The notes beneath the pieces were generated by a model. The model saw only the letters and a program-made list of their open reading frames with translations. It was not told the DNA's origin and did not search any database. From WLMZ01 sp043753895 (GTDB lineage Bacteria > Actinomycetota > Acidimicrobiia > Acidimicrobiales > Ilumatobacteraceae), in NCBI GenBank assembly GCA_043753895.1, contig JAYUWK010000083.1, forward strand, positions 1-64,000: a stretch of DNA of 64,000 nucleotides, read 5' to 3'. Both the position numbers and the translations under genes were made by a program. Below, one piece after another: positions 1-7,927 of this stretch (within the stretch, counting starts at the first letter, position 1; each line of letters starts with the position of its first letter).

Positions 1-500
1 GCTCGTTCGATGGTCGTGCGGAAGTTGCGTGGCTCGGCGTCGCTGAGCAGCTCGGCCAACCACCGATGCTTCGCACCGAAGATCTCGGCCGCCGCGAGCG
101 GCATGAGCGAGAGCCGATGTGCTCGACCGGTGAGCGTTTCGGTCCCAGGCGGCAACAAGAACGAGCTCACCGACCCGGCGAGCAGGAACCGAGCTGCCCC
201 GCCTTGGCGGTCGACGACGCGCTTGACATAGGAGAGCACCTCCGGGGCGCGATGGAACTCGTCGATCGCGACCAGCCCTGGCGATGCCAGCGCGGAACCG
301 ACGTCTTCACGAACCAGCTGGAGCACACTGTCATCGTCGAAGTCGAGCACGAGAGCATTCCGTCGATGGGCGATCGAGCGCAGCAGCGTGGACTTGCCGG
401 ATCCTCGGGGGCCTTCGAGCAGGATCGCCGGCTCTTCGTCGAGCAGCCGGTCAATGAATGGATCGGCCCACCGGTTCACGTGCTCGATTGTCGGGATCAC
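1..500 (-). CDS. AAA family ATPase (AAA_14/DUF4143-like), 3' end missing
   Basis: The gene runs off the left edge; about 166 N-terminal residues are present. The frame opens with a GTG at 500-498, soon after an in-frame TAG. A clear Walker A (EGPRGSGKST, about residues 29-38) is followed by a Walker B-like LVAIDEFHRAP about 50 residues later and a sensor-like FLLAGS. This order is typical of the archaeal-type/DUF4143 ATPases, which normally carry a PD-(D/E)XK-like C-terminal domain, not visible here. The cellular role of this family is mostly unknown, and some members sit in toxin-antitoxin-like or accessory loci. Its neighbour is the restriction-modification wreck at 574-1484, so it may belong to the same accessory patch. 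Family assignment is good; function is not known. Confidence 0.8.
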   Translation of the reverse strand, partial: MIPTIEHVNRWADPFIDRLLDEEPAILLEGPRGSGKSTLLRSIAHRRNALVLDFDDDSVLQLVREDVGSALASPGLVAIDEFHRAPEVLSYVKRVVDRQGGAARFLLAGSVSSFLLPPGTETLTGRAHRLSLMPLAAAEIFGAKHRWLAELLSDAEPRNFRTTIER

Positions 501-573
501 GCTTTCAGCCTAGCTCAAACCGACGAATCGTCCCGCGTCAAATTGTATGATCGTCCCAACGCTCTTTACATGA

Positions 574-1190
574 TCGTCCACACACTACTGCGATGACCGT
601 CCCCGCCTGGTGCTCGATTCCTCAGCCCGAATCGCAGGTTGGCTTTGGTCTGCCGTCAGGGATGTCGCTCGTGGATCCAAACTGGGCGTGTATCTCGTGA
701 ATCCGTGGCGAGACGGCCGGCTCGTAGAGCTTGCCGACTTCCCACGCCTGCGCTCCTACCTTGAGTCCCACGCATCAGTCGTCAAGGGCCGCCACGTTGC
801 TCGGGCGAACCCTGAGCGATGGTTCCGCACGATCGACCGGGTCGAACCTGGCCTCCTCGAACGGCCCAAGCTCGTCATCCCCGAGCTGAAAGCGTTCATC
901 CAGCCGGTGCTCGACTCGGGCCGCACCTACCCGCATCACGGCCTCTACTTCATCACGTCGGACCAATGGGATCTTGAGGTGCTCGGCGGCCTCCTGCTGT
1001 CCGACATTGCAGAGCTGTTCGTCGCCACCTACTCCGTGAAAATGCGCGGCGGTTGTTATCGGTTCCAGGCGCAGTACCTCCGGCGTATTCGAGTCCCAGA
1101 TCCATTGTCCATTTCCACGAGTGATCAAGCGGTCTTGCAACGAGCGTTTCAGGATCGGGACCGCGTCAAGGCTGCGGTTGGGTTGTATTG
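574..1190 (+). pseudogene. C-terminal fragment of an Eco57I/TaqI-type DNA methyltransferase
   Basis: An open frame without a credible start follows an in-frame TGA at 571-573. Its product resembles the C-terminal target-recognition part of Eco57I/TaqI-class adenine methyltransferases: LGVYLVNPWRDGRLVELAD, then ARANPERWFRTIDRV, PKLVIPELK, PHHGLYFITS, LEVLGGLLLS, and RFQAQYLRRIRVPDP near 1085-1105. The catalytic NPPY motif and the whole S-adenosylmethionine domain are absent, so this is a 5'-truncated remnant. Similarity stops at about 1190. The frame stays open into the enoyl-CoA hydratase at 1546, but that continuity looks accidental. A remnant of a cognate endonuclease follows at 1283-1484. 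Confidence 0.75.
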
Positions 1191-1282
1191 GAACGTTCGC
1201 CGAAGTCAGGCCGAGCGTTCTCGCGAACTCGGCGTCGTGAACACCGGGCTCCTCGCCGAGGTCACCGGTGGGCGACACATGA

Positions 1283-1484
1283 GAACGGGCTGCAATCTTC
1301 TTCGATCGGATGGTCCGCGAGCGGCTCCTCGATGCGGCGTGCGTGGCGCTTGCCAACAAGACCGACGGCAACGTGCGGTACATACATACAGCCGACCCTG
1401 TCGTTCCAAGCGTTTGCAGCAGCGATGTTCGGCCGATGTCTGCAGTTCAAGGTCACCAACCCCGACCTCGATTGGGATTCGTAG
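1283..1484 (+). pseudogene. C-terminal remnant of a PaeR7I/XhoI-type restriction endonuclease, frameshifted
   Basis: One frame gives FFDRMVRERLLDAACVALA and NVRY up to about 1381. The next frame gives PTLSFQAFAAAMFGRC and a C-terminal NPDLDWDS ending at a TAG at 1482-1484. Joined, these match the C-terminal end of PaeR7I/XhoI-family endonucleases (from memory: an RLVRERLYDAAC-like helix, then LSFxxFAAAxxGR). The frames meet at a tandem TACATACATACA at 1379-1390. Removing one 4-bp unit restores a continuous frame (NVRYIQPTLSFQ). The N-terminal three quarters, with the PD-(D/E)XK core, is missing, so the gene is dead either way. Family assignment rests on pattern memory. Confidence 0.6.
1379..1390 (+). 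repeat. TACA x3 short tandem repeat at a frameshift
   Basis: Three perfect copies of TACA lie exactly where the restriction endonuclease remnant changes frame. Two copies would keep the frame open; three shift it by +1. This is consistent with slipped-strand expansion by one unit. Confidence 0.7.
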
Positions 1485-1545
1485 TCACAAAGAGACGACC
1501 CTCCTCGCTCGTGAACCCGTGCCCTCGTGTTCTAGGTTCAGTCGT

Positions 1546-2403
1546 ATGTACTCGGAGATTATCTACGAAGTTGCTGACCAAATTGCGACGATCACGTTGA
1601 ATCGCCCGGCGCAGTTGAATGCGTTCACGAACACGATGATGCACGAACTGATCGACGCGTTCGACCAGGTCGACGCTGATGACGGCGTACGGGTGGTCAT
1701 CGTCACGGGCGCCGGACGTGGGTTCTGTGCAGGTGCAGATCTGTCAGGTGGCGGCGACACGTTCAAAGGTGGCGGCAGCGACGTGCAGACCAAGGTCGGC
1801 GTTCCTCGAGACGGTGGTGGTCTGGTATCGCTACGCATCTTCGAGTGCACCAAGCCCGTGATCGGTGCGATCAACGGTGCAGCAGTGGGTGTTGGCGTCA
1901 CGATGACACTGCCGATGGACATTCGATTGGCGTCGGAGGCGGCCCGCTTTGGGTTCGTGTTCGCCCGACGCGGCATCGTGCCTGAGGCATGTTCGTCGTG
2001 GTTCCTGCCGCGGGTCGTCGGCATCAGCCAGGCGGCCGAGTGGGTGTACACCGGTCGCGTGTTCGGCGCCGCCGAGGCACACAGTGCCGGTCTTGTGCGC
2101 AGTGTGCACCCGGCCGATGAACTCATCGCCGTGGCGCGAACGCTCGCAACTGAGATCGCGGCGAACACCTCGCCGGTGTCGGTCGCGTTGTCGCGCCAGA
2201 TGCTGTGGCGCATGCTGGGCGCGCCGCACCCGATGGACGCACACCGAGTGGACTCGCGAGGTATCAAAGAGCGCGGCAAGAGTGCCGATAGCCGCGAAGG
2301 CGTGATGAGCTTCCTCGAAAAGCGTGCAGCGGTGTTCCCCGACACGGTGAGCGCCGGCCTGCCCGAGATCTTCCCCGACTGGGAATCCCCCGAGTTCTCC
2401 TAG
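1546..2403 (+). CDS. Enoyl-CoA hydratase/isomerase family protein
   Basis: A 285-residue crotonase-fold protein, start ATG 1546. Family marks are LNRPAQLNAFTNTM near the N-terminus, the CoA-binding GAGRGFCAGADLS, an oxyanion-hole region INGAAVGVGVTMTLPMDIRLA, and FARRGIVPEACSSW, with a Glu in the position that is catalytic in many hydratases. The C-terminus (SREGVMSFLEKRAAVFPD) is typical. The expected role is hydration or isomerisation of enoyl-CoA in fatty-acid or related acyl-CoA breakdown; the substrate cannot be read from sequence. The frame is open upstream into the methyltransferase remnant, but family similarity begins only at this ATG. A GC-rich hairpin lies just past the stop. Confidence 0.9.
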   Translation: MYSEIIYEVADQIATITLNRPAQLNAFTNTMMHELIDAFDQVDADDGVRVVIVTGAGRGFCAGADLSGGGDTFKGGGSDVQTKVGVPRDGGGLVSLRIFECTKPVIGAINGAAVGVGVTMTLPMDIRLASEAARFGFVFARRGIVPEACSSWFLPRVVGISQAAEWVYTGRVFGAAEAHSAGLVRSVHPADELIAVARTLATEIAANTSPVSVALSRQMLWRMLGAPHPMDAHRVDSRGIKERGKSADSREGVMSFLEKRAAVFPDTVSAGLPEIFPDWESPEFS

Positions 2404-2412
2404 ATTGTGGTC

Positions 2413-2432
2413 CCGCCTTGCGAACCAGGCGG
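2413..2432 (+). terminator. Possible stem-loop after the enoyl-CoA hydratase gene
   Basis: CCGCCT and AGGCGG (2413-2418 and 2427-2432) form a perfect 6-bp stem with an 8-nt loop, 10 bases after the stop codon. No T-tract follows, so it is at best a weak or factor-dependent terminator. Confidence 0.35.
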
Positions 2433-2559
2433 TGACGGAGATCACAGGGGCGAATGGGAACAAACGTACACTCCACCTCGGTTATCACCGGCACAGAACG
2501 CGAGACTCGTCGTGATAGCTGCGACAGATAGCAGCACCTGTTTCGAAGAAAGATTTCTC

Positions 2560-2757
2560 ATGAGCACCCTGTTGATCGAACGAGTTGAATCCGGCGATGT
2601 CATCGAAGTCGATCGCGACGGCCAAGTCATCTCTGCCCTCGTGCTGTTGGCCACCGAAGACGCCATCATTCTTGATGCGTGCGATGACACGACCCCGTTC
2701 GTGATCCGCCGCAGTGACCTGATCGACTATCGCCTCTTTCGTCCCGAAGCTGCCTGA
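2560..2757 (+). CDS. Small hypothetical protein (65 aa)
   Basis: ATG at 2560 is preceded by a purine-rich GAAGAAAG. The product is acidic, with MSTLLIERVESGDVIEVD at the start and SDLIDYRLFRPEA at the end, and looks like a small beta-rich fold. No membrane segment, signal peptide or Cys motif is visible. It lies 62 bp upstream of the truncated haemoglobin gene on the same strand and could be co-transcribed with it. I do not recognise the family. Confidence 0.55.
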   Translation: MSTLLIERVESGDVIEVDRDGQVISALVLLATEDAIILDACDDTTPFVIRRSDLIDYRLFRPEAA

Positions 2758-2819
2758 GACGACAGCGCTCGTGTGGGCGCAGTCCATGTCGACGAGATCG
2801 CTCAATACGCTCGGTATCC

Positions 2820-3254
2820 ATGACGAATAGCGAAGCCCCCGGCGACGAGCGCTCCTTGTATGAGCGTGTCGGAGGCATGCCGTTCTTCGAACGGCTCGTC
2901 GATGCCTTCTACGAGGGCATCGAAACCGACGACGTCTTGGCCCCCCTGTACCCCGACGCACCCGACTTCGGCCCGGCACGTCACCGTCTCACGTTGTTTC
3001 TCGCCCAGTATTGGGGCGGTCCGATGACATACAACGAGGAACGCGGTCACCCGAAATTGCGGATGCGCCATTTCCCATTTCCTGTCGGACCACTGCAGCG
3101 GGATCGGTGGATGCTGCACATGACCAACGCAGTTCGATCGACCGGTGTGGAGGCGCCCGTCCAAGCCACGCTGCTCGACTATTTCGTGCGTGCCGCAGAG
3201 CACCTTCGGAACGACACCGGTCTACCGATCAGCAGCGCGAATCATCCGCGTTGA
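2820..3254 (+). CDS. glbO: Group II truncated haemoglobin
   Basis: A 144-residue 2-on-2 globin. Features are the N-terminal LYERVGGMPFFERLVDAFYEGI helix region with Tyr at B10, the YWGGPMTYNEERGHPKLRMRH stretch containing the proximal His (MRH F8 region), and a Trp at the G8 position in RDRWMLHM, which is diagnostic of group II. Mycobacterial GlbO, the closest familiar relative, binds O2 and is linked to respiration and redox stress. The protein is soluble. It is convergent with the SpoU gene, whose stop is 15 bp away. Confidence 0.92.
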   Translation: MTNSEAPGDERSLYERVGGMPFFERLVDAFYEGIETDDVLAPLYPDAPDFGPARHRLTLFLAQYWGGPMTYNEERGHPKLRMRHFPFPVGPLQRDRWMLHMTNAVRSTGVEAPVQATLLDYFVRAAEHLRNDTGLPISSANHPR

Positions 3255-3269
3255 TCGAACAGAGGCGAT

Positions 3270-4106
3270 TCACGCCCGCAATGCGTAGCACGCAACCGCA
3301 GCGGCAGCTGCTGCGTTCAAGGAATCGACACCGGGCGCCATCTCGATGGTGGCGTGCAAACTTGCGCAGTCCAACAGTGTCTCGCTGAGCCCGGTGCGCT
3401 CGGCGCCGAGGAGCAGCATCACCGGCTGGTCGTTTGCCGGCCGTACGGCGTGCATTGGCACCGCGTCGGCGCCGAGTGTGAGCGCGACAACCAGCGTGCC
3501 CTCGTCCCGGGCGCCTCGCACCGTGTCGACAAGCGACTCGACTCGAACGAACGGCAGCGCGAACGCCGTGCCCATCGACACGCGCAGGGCGCGCCTCGCG
3601 AGTGGATCGGCGCTCGTGCGATCGAGTAGGAGCGCGTTCCAACCGAGGGCTGCTGCGCTTCGCACGACGGTGCCCACGTTCACCGGATTGTCGACGGCCT
3701 CGAGTGCCACGATCCGTCGGACACCGGCGAGCGTAGAGACGTCGAGCGGGTCGGGTCGGCGGAACAGCGCCACGATCGACAGCGGTACACCCAGGCCCAT
3801 ACCGACCCGACGCACGTCTTCGTCCGCGGCGTACACGGCAACTTCCGTGTCGAAACGGTCGATCACGGCGGGCGGTGCGACCACGTCGACTAGCGCCATG
3901 ACCGCCTGGCACCCAGCGTTAAGGGCGCGCGCAACAACGAGATCGCCCTCAGCAACGAACAACCCAGCACCGACGCGCTCACGCCTATCGGCTCTGGTGT
4001 TCAACCCGCGTTCGCGCATCCGGAAGTGGGCGATGCGTTCGTCGTCGGGTCGGTCGATGATGATCATTGCCGTGCTCGCGGCCGGCCGCGCCGTTGACGA
4101 AGTCAT
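3270..4106 (-). CDS. SpoU/TrmH-family RNA 2'-O-methyltransferase
   Basis: The protein is 278 residues from ATG 4106; a later in-frame ATG at 4067 would give 265. The three SPOUT knot motifs are present: VDNPVNVGTVVRSAAALG (motif 1, with Asn and the catalytic Arg), LLLGAERTGLS (motif 2) and DSLNAAAAAAVACYA (motif 3) at the C-terminus. An N-terminal substrate-binding domain of about 100 residues precedes the catalytic domain. Family members methylate ribose 2'-OH in rRNA or tRNA. The exact target cannot be read here; the layout resembles rRNA methyltransferases such as TsnR/RlmB more than TrmH. It follows menB by 22 bp on the same strand. Confidence 0.85.
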   Translation of the reverse strand: MTSSTARPAASTAMIIIDRPDDERIAHFRMRERGLNTRADRRERVGAGLFVAEGDLVVARALNAGCQAVMALVDVVAPPAVIDRFDTEVAVYAADEDVRRVGMGLGVPLSIVALFRRPDPLDVSTLAGVRRIVALEAVDNPVNVGTVVRSAAALGWNALLLDRTSADPLARRALRVSMGTAFALPFVRVESLVDTVRGARDEGTLVVALTLGADAVPMHAVRPANDQPVMLLLGAERTGLSETLLDCASLHATIEMAPGVDSLNAAAAAAVACYALRA

Positions 4107-4128
4107 CGGTTGCGGTGATGTGACGCGC

Positions 4129-5088
4129 TCAGAACAACCACCGGTACGGACTCCAGTCGGGCTCTCGCTTTTCGAGGAAGGACATGCGTCCCTCCTGGGC
4201 CTCATCGGTCATGTAGGCGAGGCGAGTTGCCTCGCCGGCGAAGACCTGTTGGCCGACGAGTCCGTCGTCGATGAGGTTGAACGAGAACTTCAGCATTCGT
4301 TGTGCGGTGGGACTCTTCGCATTGATCTTGCGGCCCCATTCGAGTGCCGTGGCCTCGAGTTCCGAGTGAGCCACGACGGCATTGACCATGCCCATGCGGT
4401 GCGCATCGTCGGCGCTGTACTCGTCACCGAGGAAAAAGATCTCGCGGGCGAATTTCTGACCAACCTGACGGGCGAGATACGCCGAGCCGAAACCCCCATC
4501 GAAGCTCGCGACATCGGCATCGGTCTGTTTGAAGCGGGCGTGCTCTCGGCTGGCGATAGTGAGATCGCTGACCACGTGCAGGCTATGCCCACCGCCGGCC
4601 GCCCAACCTGGCACCACACAGATCACGACCTTGGGCATGAATCGAATGAGGCGCTGTACCTCGAGGATGTGCAGTCGTCCTGCGCGGCCGGGTTCGATGG
4701 CGTCGGCGGTTTCGCCGGCTGCGCCATCGGGGCCTTCGGGAAGGGTGTACTTGTAGCCGTCGCGACCGCGAATTCGCTGATCGCCACCGCTGCAGAACGC
4801 CCACCCGCCGTCTTTGACTGATGGGCCATTGCCTGTGAGGAGCACGCATCCCACATCGGTGCTCATCCGCGCGTGATCGAGCGCGATGTACAACTCGTCA
4901 ACGGTGTGCGGACGAAAAGCGTTGCGTACCTCGGGACGGTTGAAGGCCACGCGCACCGTGCCGTGAGCGAGCGCGCGGTGATACGTGATGTCGGTGAACG
5001 TGAAGCCAGGAACCTCGCGCCACACTGTTGGGTCGAAGATGTCGGAAACCACGCAGTCATGTTGGCCGCTCCAGCCGCTCGGCGCCAC
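4129..5088 (-). CDS. menB: 1,4-dihydroxy-2-naphthoyl-CoA synthase (MenB)
   Basis: MenB closes the second ring of menaquinone by converting o-succinylbenzoyl-CoA to 1,4-dihydroxy-2-naphthoyl-CoA. Stretches close to the mycobacterial enzyme include VAFNRPEVRNAFRPHTVDEL, DGGWAFCSGGDQRIRGR, RLIRFMPKVVICVVPGWAAG, FKQTDADVASFDGGFGSAYL and KSPTAQRMLKF. The C-terminus ends in REPDWSPYRWLF, as usual for actinobacterial MenB. The active-site GGDQ, SFDGG and GQQVFAGEA regions are intact. Two GTG starts are possible, at 5088 (319 aa) and 5052 (307 aa), neither with a clear ribosome site; the longer one is listed. Menaquinone fits the cytochrome bc operon at 20.3-25.2 kb. It is divergent from cofE. Confidence 0.95.
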   Translation of the reverse strand: MAPSGWSGQHDCVVSDIFDPTVWREVPGFTFTDITYHRALAHGTVRVAFNRPEVRNAFRPHTVDELYIALDHARMSTDVGCVLLTGNGPSVKDGGWAFCSGGDQRIRGRDGYKYTLPEGPDGAAGETADAIEPGRAGRLHILEVQRLIRFMPKVVICVVPGWAAGGGHSLHVVSDLTIASREHARFKQTDADVASFDGGFGSAYLARQVGQKFAREIFFLGDEYSADDAHRMGMVNAVVAHSELEATALEWGRKINAKSPTAQRMLKFSFNLIDDGLVGQQVFAGEATRLAYMTDEAQEGRMSFLEKREPDWSPYRWLF

Positions 5089-5159
5089 ATCGACATCGGT
5101 GTGGCGTCGTTCTCGGGATGAGGTGCTCGTCGCAGACGTTCATCGGTAAGACTCATCCC

Positions 5160-5912
5160 ATGAGTGGGATTCAGATCTTTGGTATTGTCGGAGCGCCTGA
5201 AATTGAAGCGGGCTCCGACCTGGCCGCCCTCACCGTTCGGGCTGCCAATGCTGCCGGTACACCTTTGCAGAGCGGTGACGTGTTGGTGGTCACGAGCAAG
5301 ATCGTGTCGAAGGCCGAGGGCCGAACTGTCGAACTCGCCGATGTCGACCCCTCGCCGTTCGCCATCGAATGGTCCAAGCAGTGGGACAAGGACCCCGCCG
5401 TCACCGAGATCGTGCTTCGCGAGGCCAAGCGCGTCGTGCGTCAGATCGGGCCGATCCTGATCACCGAGACGCATCACGGCTTCGTCTGCGCGAACTCCGG
5501 CGTGGATCAGTCGAGCAGCGGCGCACATGGTCGCGCCGTGCTGCTTCCCGTCGACTCCGACGAGAGCGCGCGCCGGATCCGTGCAGGGTTGCGCGCAGCA
5601 GGACTCGACGTTGCCGTGATCATCAGCGACACGTTTGGCAGGGCGTGGCGCGAGGGCCAGACCGACATCGCGATCGGCATTGCCGGGATGCAGCCCATTC
5701 TGAGCTACATCGGACAGGTGGACCCGCACGGCCATGAGTTCAAGGTGCAGGCGCTCTGCAGCGCCGACGAGCTCGCCGGTGCTGCGGAGCTGGTGAAGGG
5801 CAACCTTAGCCGGGTGCCCCTTGCGGTGATCCGTGGCTACGAGTGGGAGCGCGACGACACCGCCACGATCGCCCCGGTCCTGCGCGATCAGAGCCGCGAC
5901 CTGTTTCGCTGA
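5160..5912 (+). CDS. cofE: Coenzyme F420-0:L-glutamate ligase
   Basis: A 250-residue protein from ATG 5160. It matches the F420-0 gamma-glutamyl ligase domain (CofE, or the N-terminal half of FbiB): GDVLVVTSKIVSKAEGR, a central FVCANSGVDQSS, IISDTFGRAWREGQTDIAIG and QVDPHGHEF. The enzyme adds glutamates to the lactyl side chain of the deazaflavin cofactor F420 using GTP. The C-terminal nitroreductase-like domain of mycobacterial FbiB is absent, so this is the stand-alone form. F420 production is typical of Actinobacteria. It is divergent from menB, 71 bp away. Confidence 0.93.
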   Translation: MSGIQIFGIVGAPEIEAGSDLAALTVRAANAAGTPLQSGDVLVVTSKIVSKAEGRTVELADVDPSPFAIEWSKQWDKDPAVTEIVLREAKRVVRQIGPILITETHHGFVCANSGVDQSSSGAHGRAVLLPVDSDESARRIRAGLRAAGLDVAVIISDTFGRAWREGQTDIAIGIAGMQPILSYIGQVDPHGHEFKVQALCSADELAGAAELVKGNLSRVPLAVIRGYEWERDDTATIAPVLRDQSRDLFR

Positions 5913-5958
5913 GCTGGGGCGGACCGTTTTGCGGCAAGATCGGTCGCGACTTCACAAT

Positions 5959-5976
5959 CTACCTACCAGTAGGTAG
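5959..5976 (+). promoter_or_regulatory. Palindromic operator upstream of the desaturase gene
   Basis: CTACCTAC and GTAGGTAG are perfect 8-bp inverted arms around a 2-bp CA centre, ending 10 bp before the GTG start at 5987. Its size and sequence class (CCTACC/GGTAGG) are typical of TetR-family operators controlling fatty-acid genes in Actinobacteria. No TetR gene is nearby, so the regulator would be encoded elsewhere. Confidence 0.7.
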
Positions 5977-5986
5977 GCTGGCCATC

Positions 5987-6916
5987 GTGACACCAGAATC
6001 GTTTCTCGCCGAGCTCGAACCAGTGGCTGGGCAACTCCTCGATCGCCATCTTGCGACCACCAAGGAATGGTTCCCGCACGAGTTGGTGCCCTATGGCCGC
6101 GGCCGCGATTTCGAACGTGGCTATGAATGGTCGCCGCAGGACTGCAACATCGACGGGGCCGTACTGCCAGAGGCCGTGCGCAGTGCGCTCTATGTGAATC
6201 TGCTCACCGAGGACAACCTTCCCTACTACTTTCGCGACATCGAACGGATGTTCAGCATGGACGGCGCGTTCGGCACGTGGAACCGTCGCTGGACCGCCGA
6301 GGAAGGCCGTCACTCCATCGTGATCCGCGATTACCTCACGGCAACGCGGGCCGTCGATCCAGTGCAGCTCGAACGGGCTCGTATGGCCCAAGTGTCCGGC
6401 GGCGAGGTGCCGTCGCCGGCGTCGCCACTCATCGGCGTGGTGTACGTGAGCCTGCAGGAGCTCGCCACCCGCATCGCTCACCGCAACACGGGCAAGCTCA
6501 TCGGTGATCGCGCCGGGTACGAGGTCATGGCGCGTGTCGCCGCCGATGAGAACCTGCACTATTTGTTCTACCGCGATCTCGCGACGGCCGCGATCGAGCT
6601 CGATCCTTCAGAGATGGTGATCGCCATCGAGGATGCCGTACGCAACTTCGCGATGCCCGGCACCGGCATTCTGGGCTTCGATCAACACAGTGCGGCCATC
6701 GCCCGCGCTGGCATCTACGACGCCACGATCCTGCACGAGCAGGTACTGATGCCGGTGATCGTGAACCACTGGAGGGTCGATCATCTCGAGGGTCTCACGG
6801 CCGCAGCCGAGCAGGCACGCGACGCGCTGATGAAGCGAATCGAACGGCTCGGACAACTCGCGAAGAACCTTGCCGCCCGCGCGGCACGACGTCGGCTCGC
6901 AGTAGCGCCGGCCTGA
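5987..6916 (+). CDS. Acyl-[acyl-carrier-protein] desaturase
   Basis: A soluble diiron desaturase of 309 residues from GTG 5987. The two iron-binding boxes are visible as EEGRH (about residue 104) and DENLHY (about residue 187), with an earlier Glu in LLTEDNLP. The N-terminal KEWFPHELVPYGRGRDFE is typical of mycobacterial DesA1/DesA2. These enzymes introduce a cis double bond into acyl-ACP with O2 and ferredoxin. The C-terminus has an Arg/Ala-rich tail. The gene is preceded by a TetR-type palindrome, so regulation by acyl-CoA or a similar signal is likely. The GTG has no strong ribosome site and the mRNA may be leaderless. Confidence 0.9.
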   Translation: MTPESFLAELEPVAGQLLDRHLATTKEWFPHELVPYGRGRDFERGYEWSPQDCNIDGAVLPEAVRSALYVNLLTEDNLPYYFRDIERMFSMDGAFGTWNRRWTAEEGRHSIVIRDYLTATRAVDPVQLERARMAQVSGGEVPSPASPLIGVVYVSLQELATRIAHRNTGKLIGDRAGYEVMARVAADENLHYLFYRDLATAAIELDPSEMVIAIEDAVRNFAMPGTGILGFDQHSAAIARAGIYDATILHEQVLMPVIVNHWRVDHLEGLTAAAEQARDALMKRIERLGQLAKNLAARAARRRLAVAPA

Positions 6917-6928
6917 GCGCAGTTCCTG

Positions 6929-7776
6929 ATGAGCAACGTCGTCATTACCGGTTGTAGCTCGGGTTTCGGCCTGCTCAGCGCCGTCACCTTCGCCCAACAC
7001 GGTCACCGCGTTCATGCCACGATGCGCGATCCGGGCAAGTCCGAAGCGCTGGGTGCTGCAGCAGATCGTGTGGGGGTGACCGTGGAAGTCACGGCTCTTG
7101 ATGTGTGCAGCACGGAATCGGTCAACGATGCCATCGCCCGGATTGCGGCGAACGGCCCGATCGATGTGCTCGTGAACAATGTGGGCATCGAACTGTCCGG
7201 TTCGGTGCACCTGCTGTCCGACGACGAGATGTTGCGCCAGCTGACACCAATGTGATCGGTTTGGTGCGAGTGTGCCGTGCCGTGGTGCCGCAGATGCTGG
7301 CCAACGACGATGCTGGACACCACGGCGGCACCATCGTGAACGTCGGTTCGGTGGCGGGCCTGGTTGGTGTGCCGTACGGCGGTATGTACGCAGCGAGCAA
7401 ACACGCCGTCGAAGCCCTGAGCGAGGCGATGCACTTCGAGCTGTCACACCGGAGCATCCGCGTGCGCGTCGTCGAACCGGGCCAGTTTGCGACGAATCTG
7501 GGCAGCAATTCATTGATCGCGGCGGCGATGTCGCCGGATTCGGATGAGTCCGAGCGGTTCAATCGTTTCCACGGTGCCATGCGAAGTCTCGTGAACGGTG
7601 AGCCAGCGCCTGCGCAGCGGGTCGCAGATGTGATCTATCAGGCCGCAACCGAGTCACCGGGTCAGCTGCGGTATCCGGTGGGCAGCGACGCCGAGCTGAT
7701 CATCGCGACGAAATCGTCGATGCCTTTCAAGGGTTTCGACACCACCATGCGCGCCTCACTGAACTGGTTCGACTGA
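6929..7776 (+). pseudogene. Short-chain dehydrogenase/reductase with a -1 frameshift
   Basis: The first frame (6929-7255) has the SDR cofactor motif TGCSSGFG at residues 7-14 and NNVG at about residue 89, then runs into TGA after DDEMLRQL. The second frame continues exactly as the family does: DTNVIGLVRVCRAV, NVGSVAG (catalytic Ser), YAASKHA (Tyr and Lys) and a normal C-terminus at 7776. Inserting one G after 7243 (CTGAC to CTGGAC) restores one continuous frame of about 282 residues. All catalytic residues are intact outside the lesion, so the break is recent or a sequencing error. It is 12 bp downstream of the desaturase and probably in its operon. Confidence 0.85.
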
Positions 7777-7867
7777 ACGGGGAATGTGCGTGGAGTGCCA
7801 AGCCGAGCCATGCGCTCTGACGTAGGGTTGTATGACATTTGATCGACAGCGAGCCGCCAAGACGAGT

Positions 7868-7887
7868 TGCACTGCACTGCACTGCAC
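7868..7887 (+). repeat. TGCAC x4 short tandem repeat
   Basis: Four perfect TGCAC units lie in the gap upstream of the cupredoxin gene, ending 40 bp before its ATG. Unit number could vary by slippage and alter the 5' untranslated region. Confidence 0.7.
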
Positions 7888-7927
7888 TGCCCGGCCTACC
7901 GGCTCCCACATCACAAGGAGTTCTCGA

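Noticed and set aside
775..1383. Minus-strand open frame opposite the restriction-modification remnants
   Set aside because: No recognisable motif; mirrors the coding-like third-position GC of the plus strand.
610..1545. Reading the enoyl-CoA hydratase as a 597-residue fusion with the upstream methyltransferase tail
   Set aside because: The upstream part matches a different family and lacks a domain junction; the hydratase family begins at ATG 1546.
3346..4821. Long open frame on the plus strand opposite the SpoU and menB genes
   Set aside because: It is antisense to two clear genes, the product is Ser/Arg/Thr-rich low complexity without motifs, and it arises from high GC codon bias.
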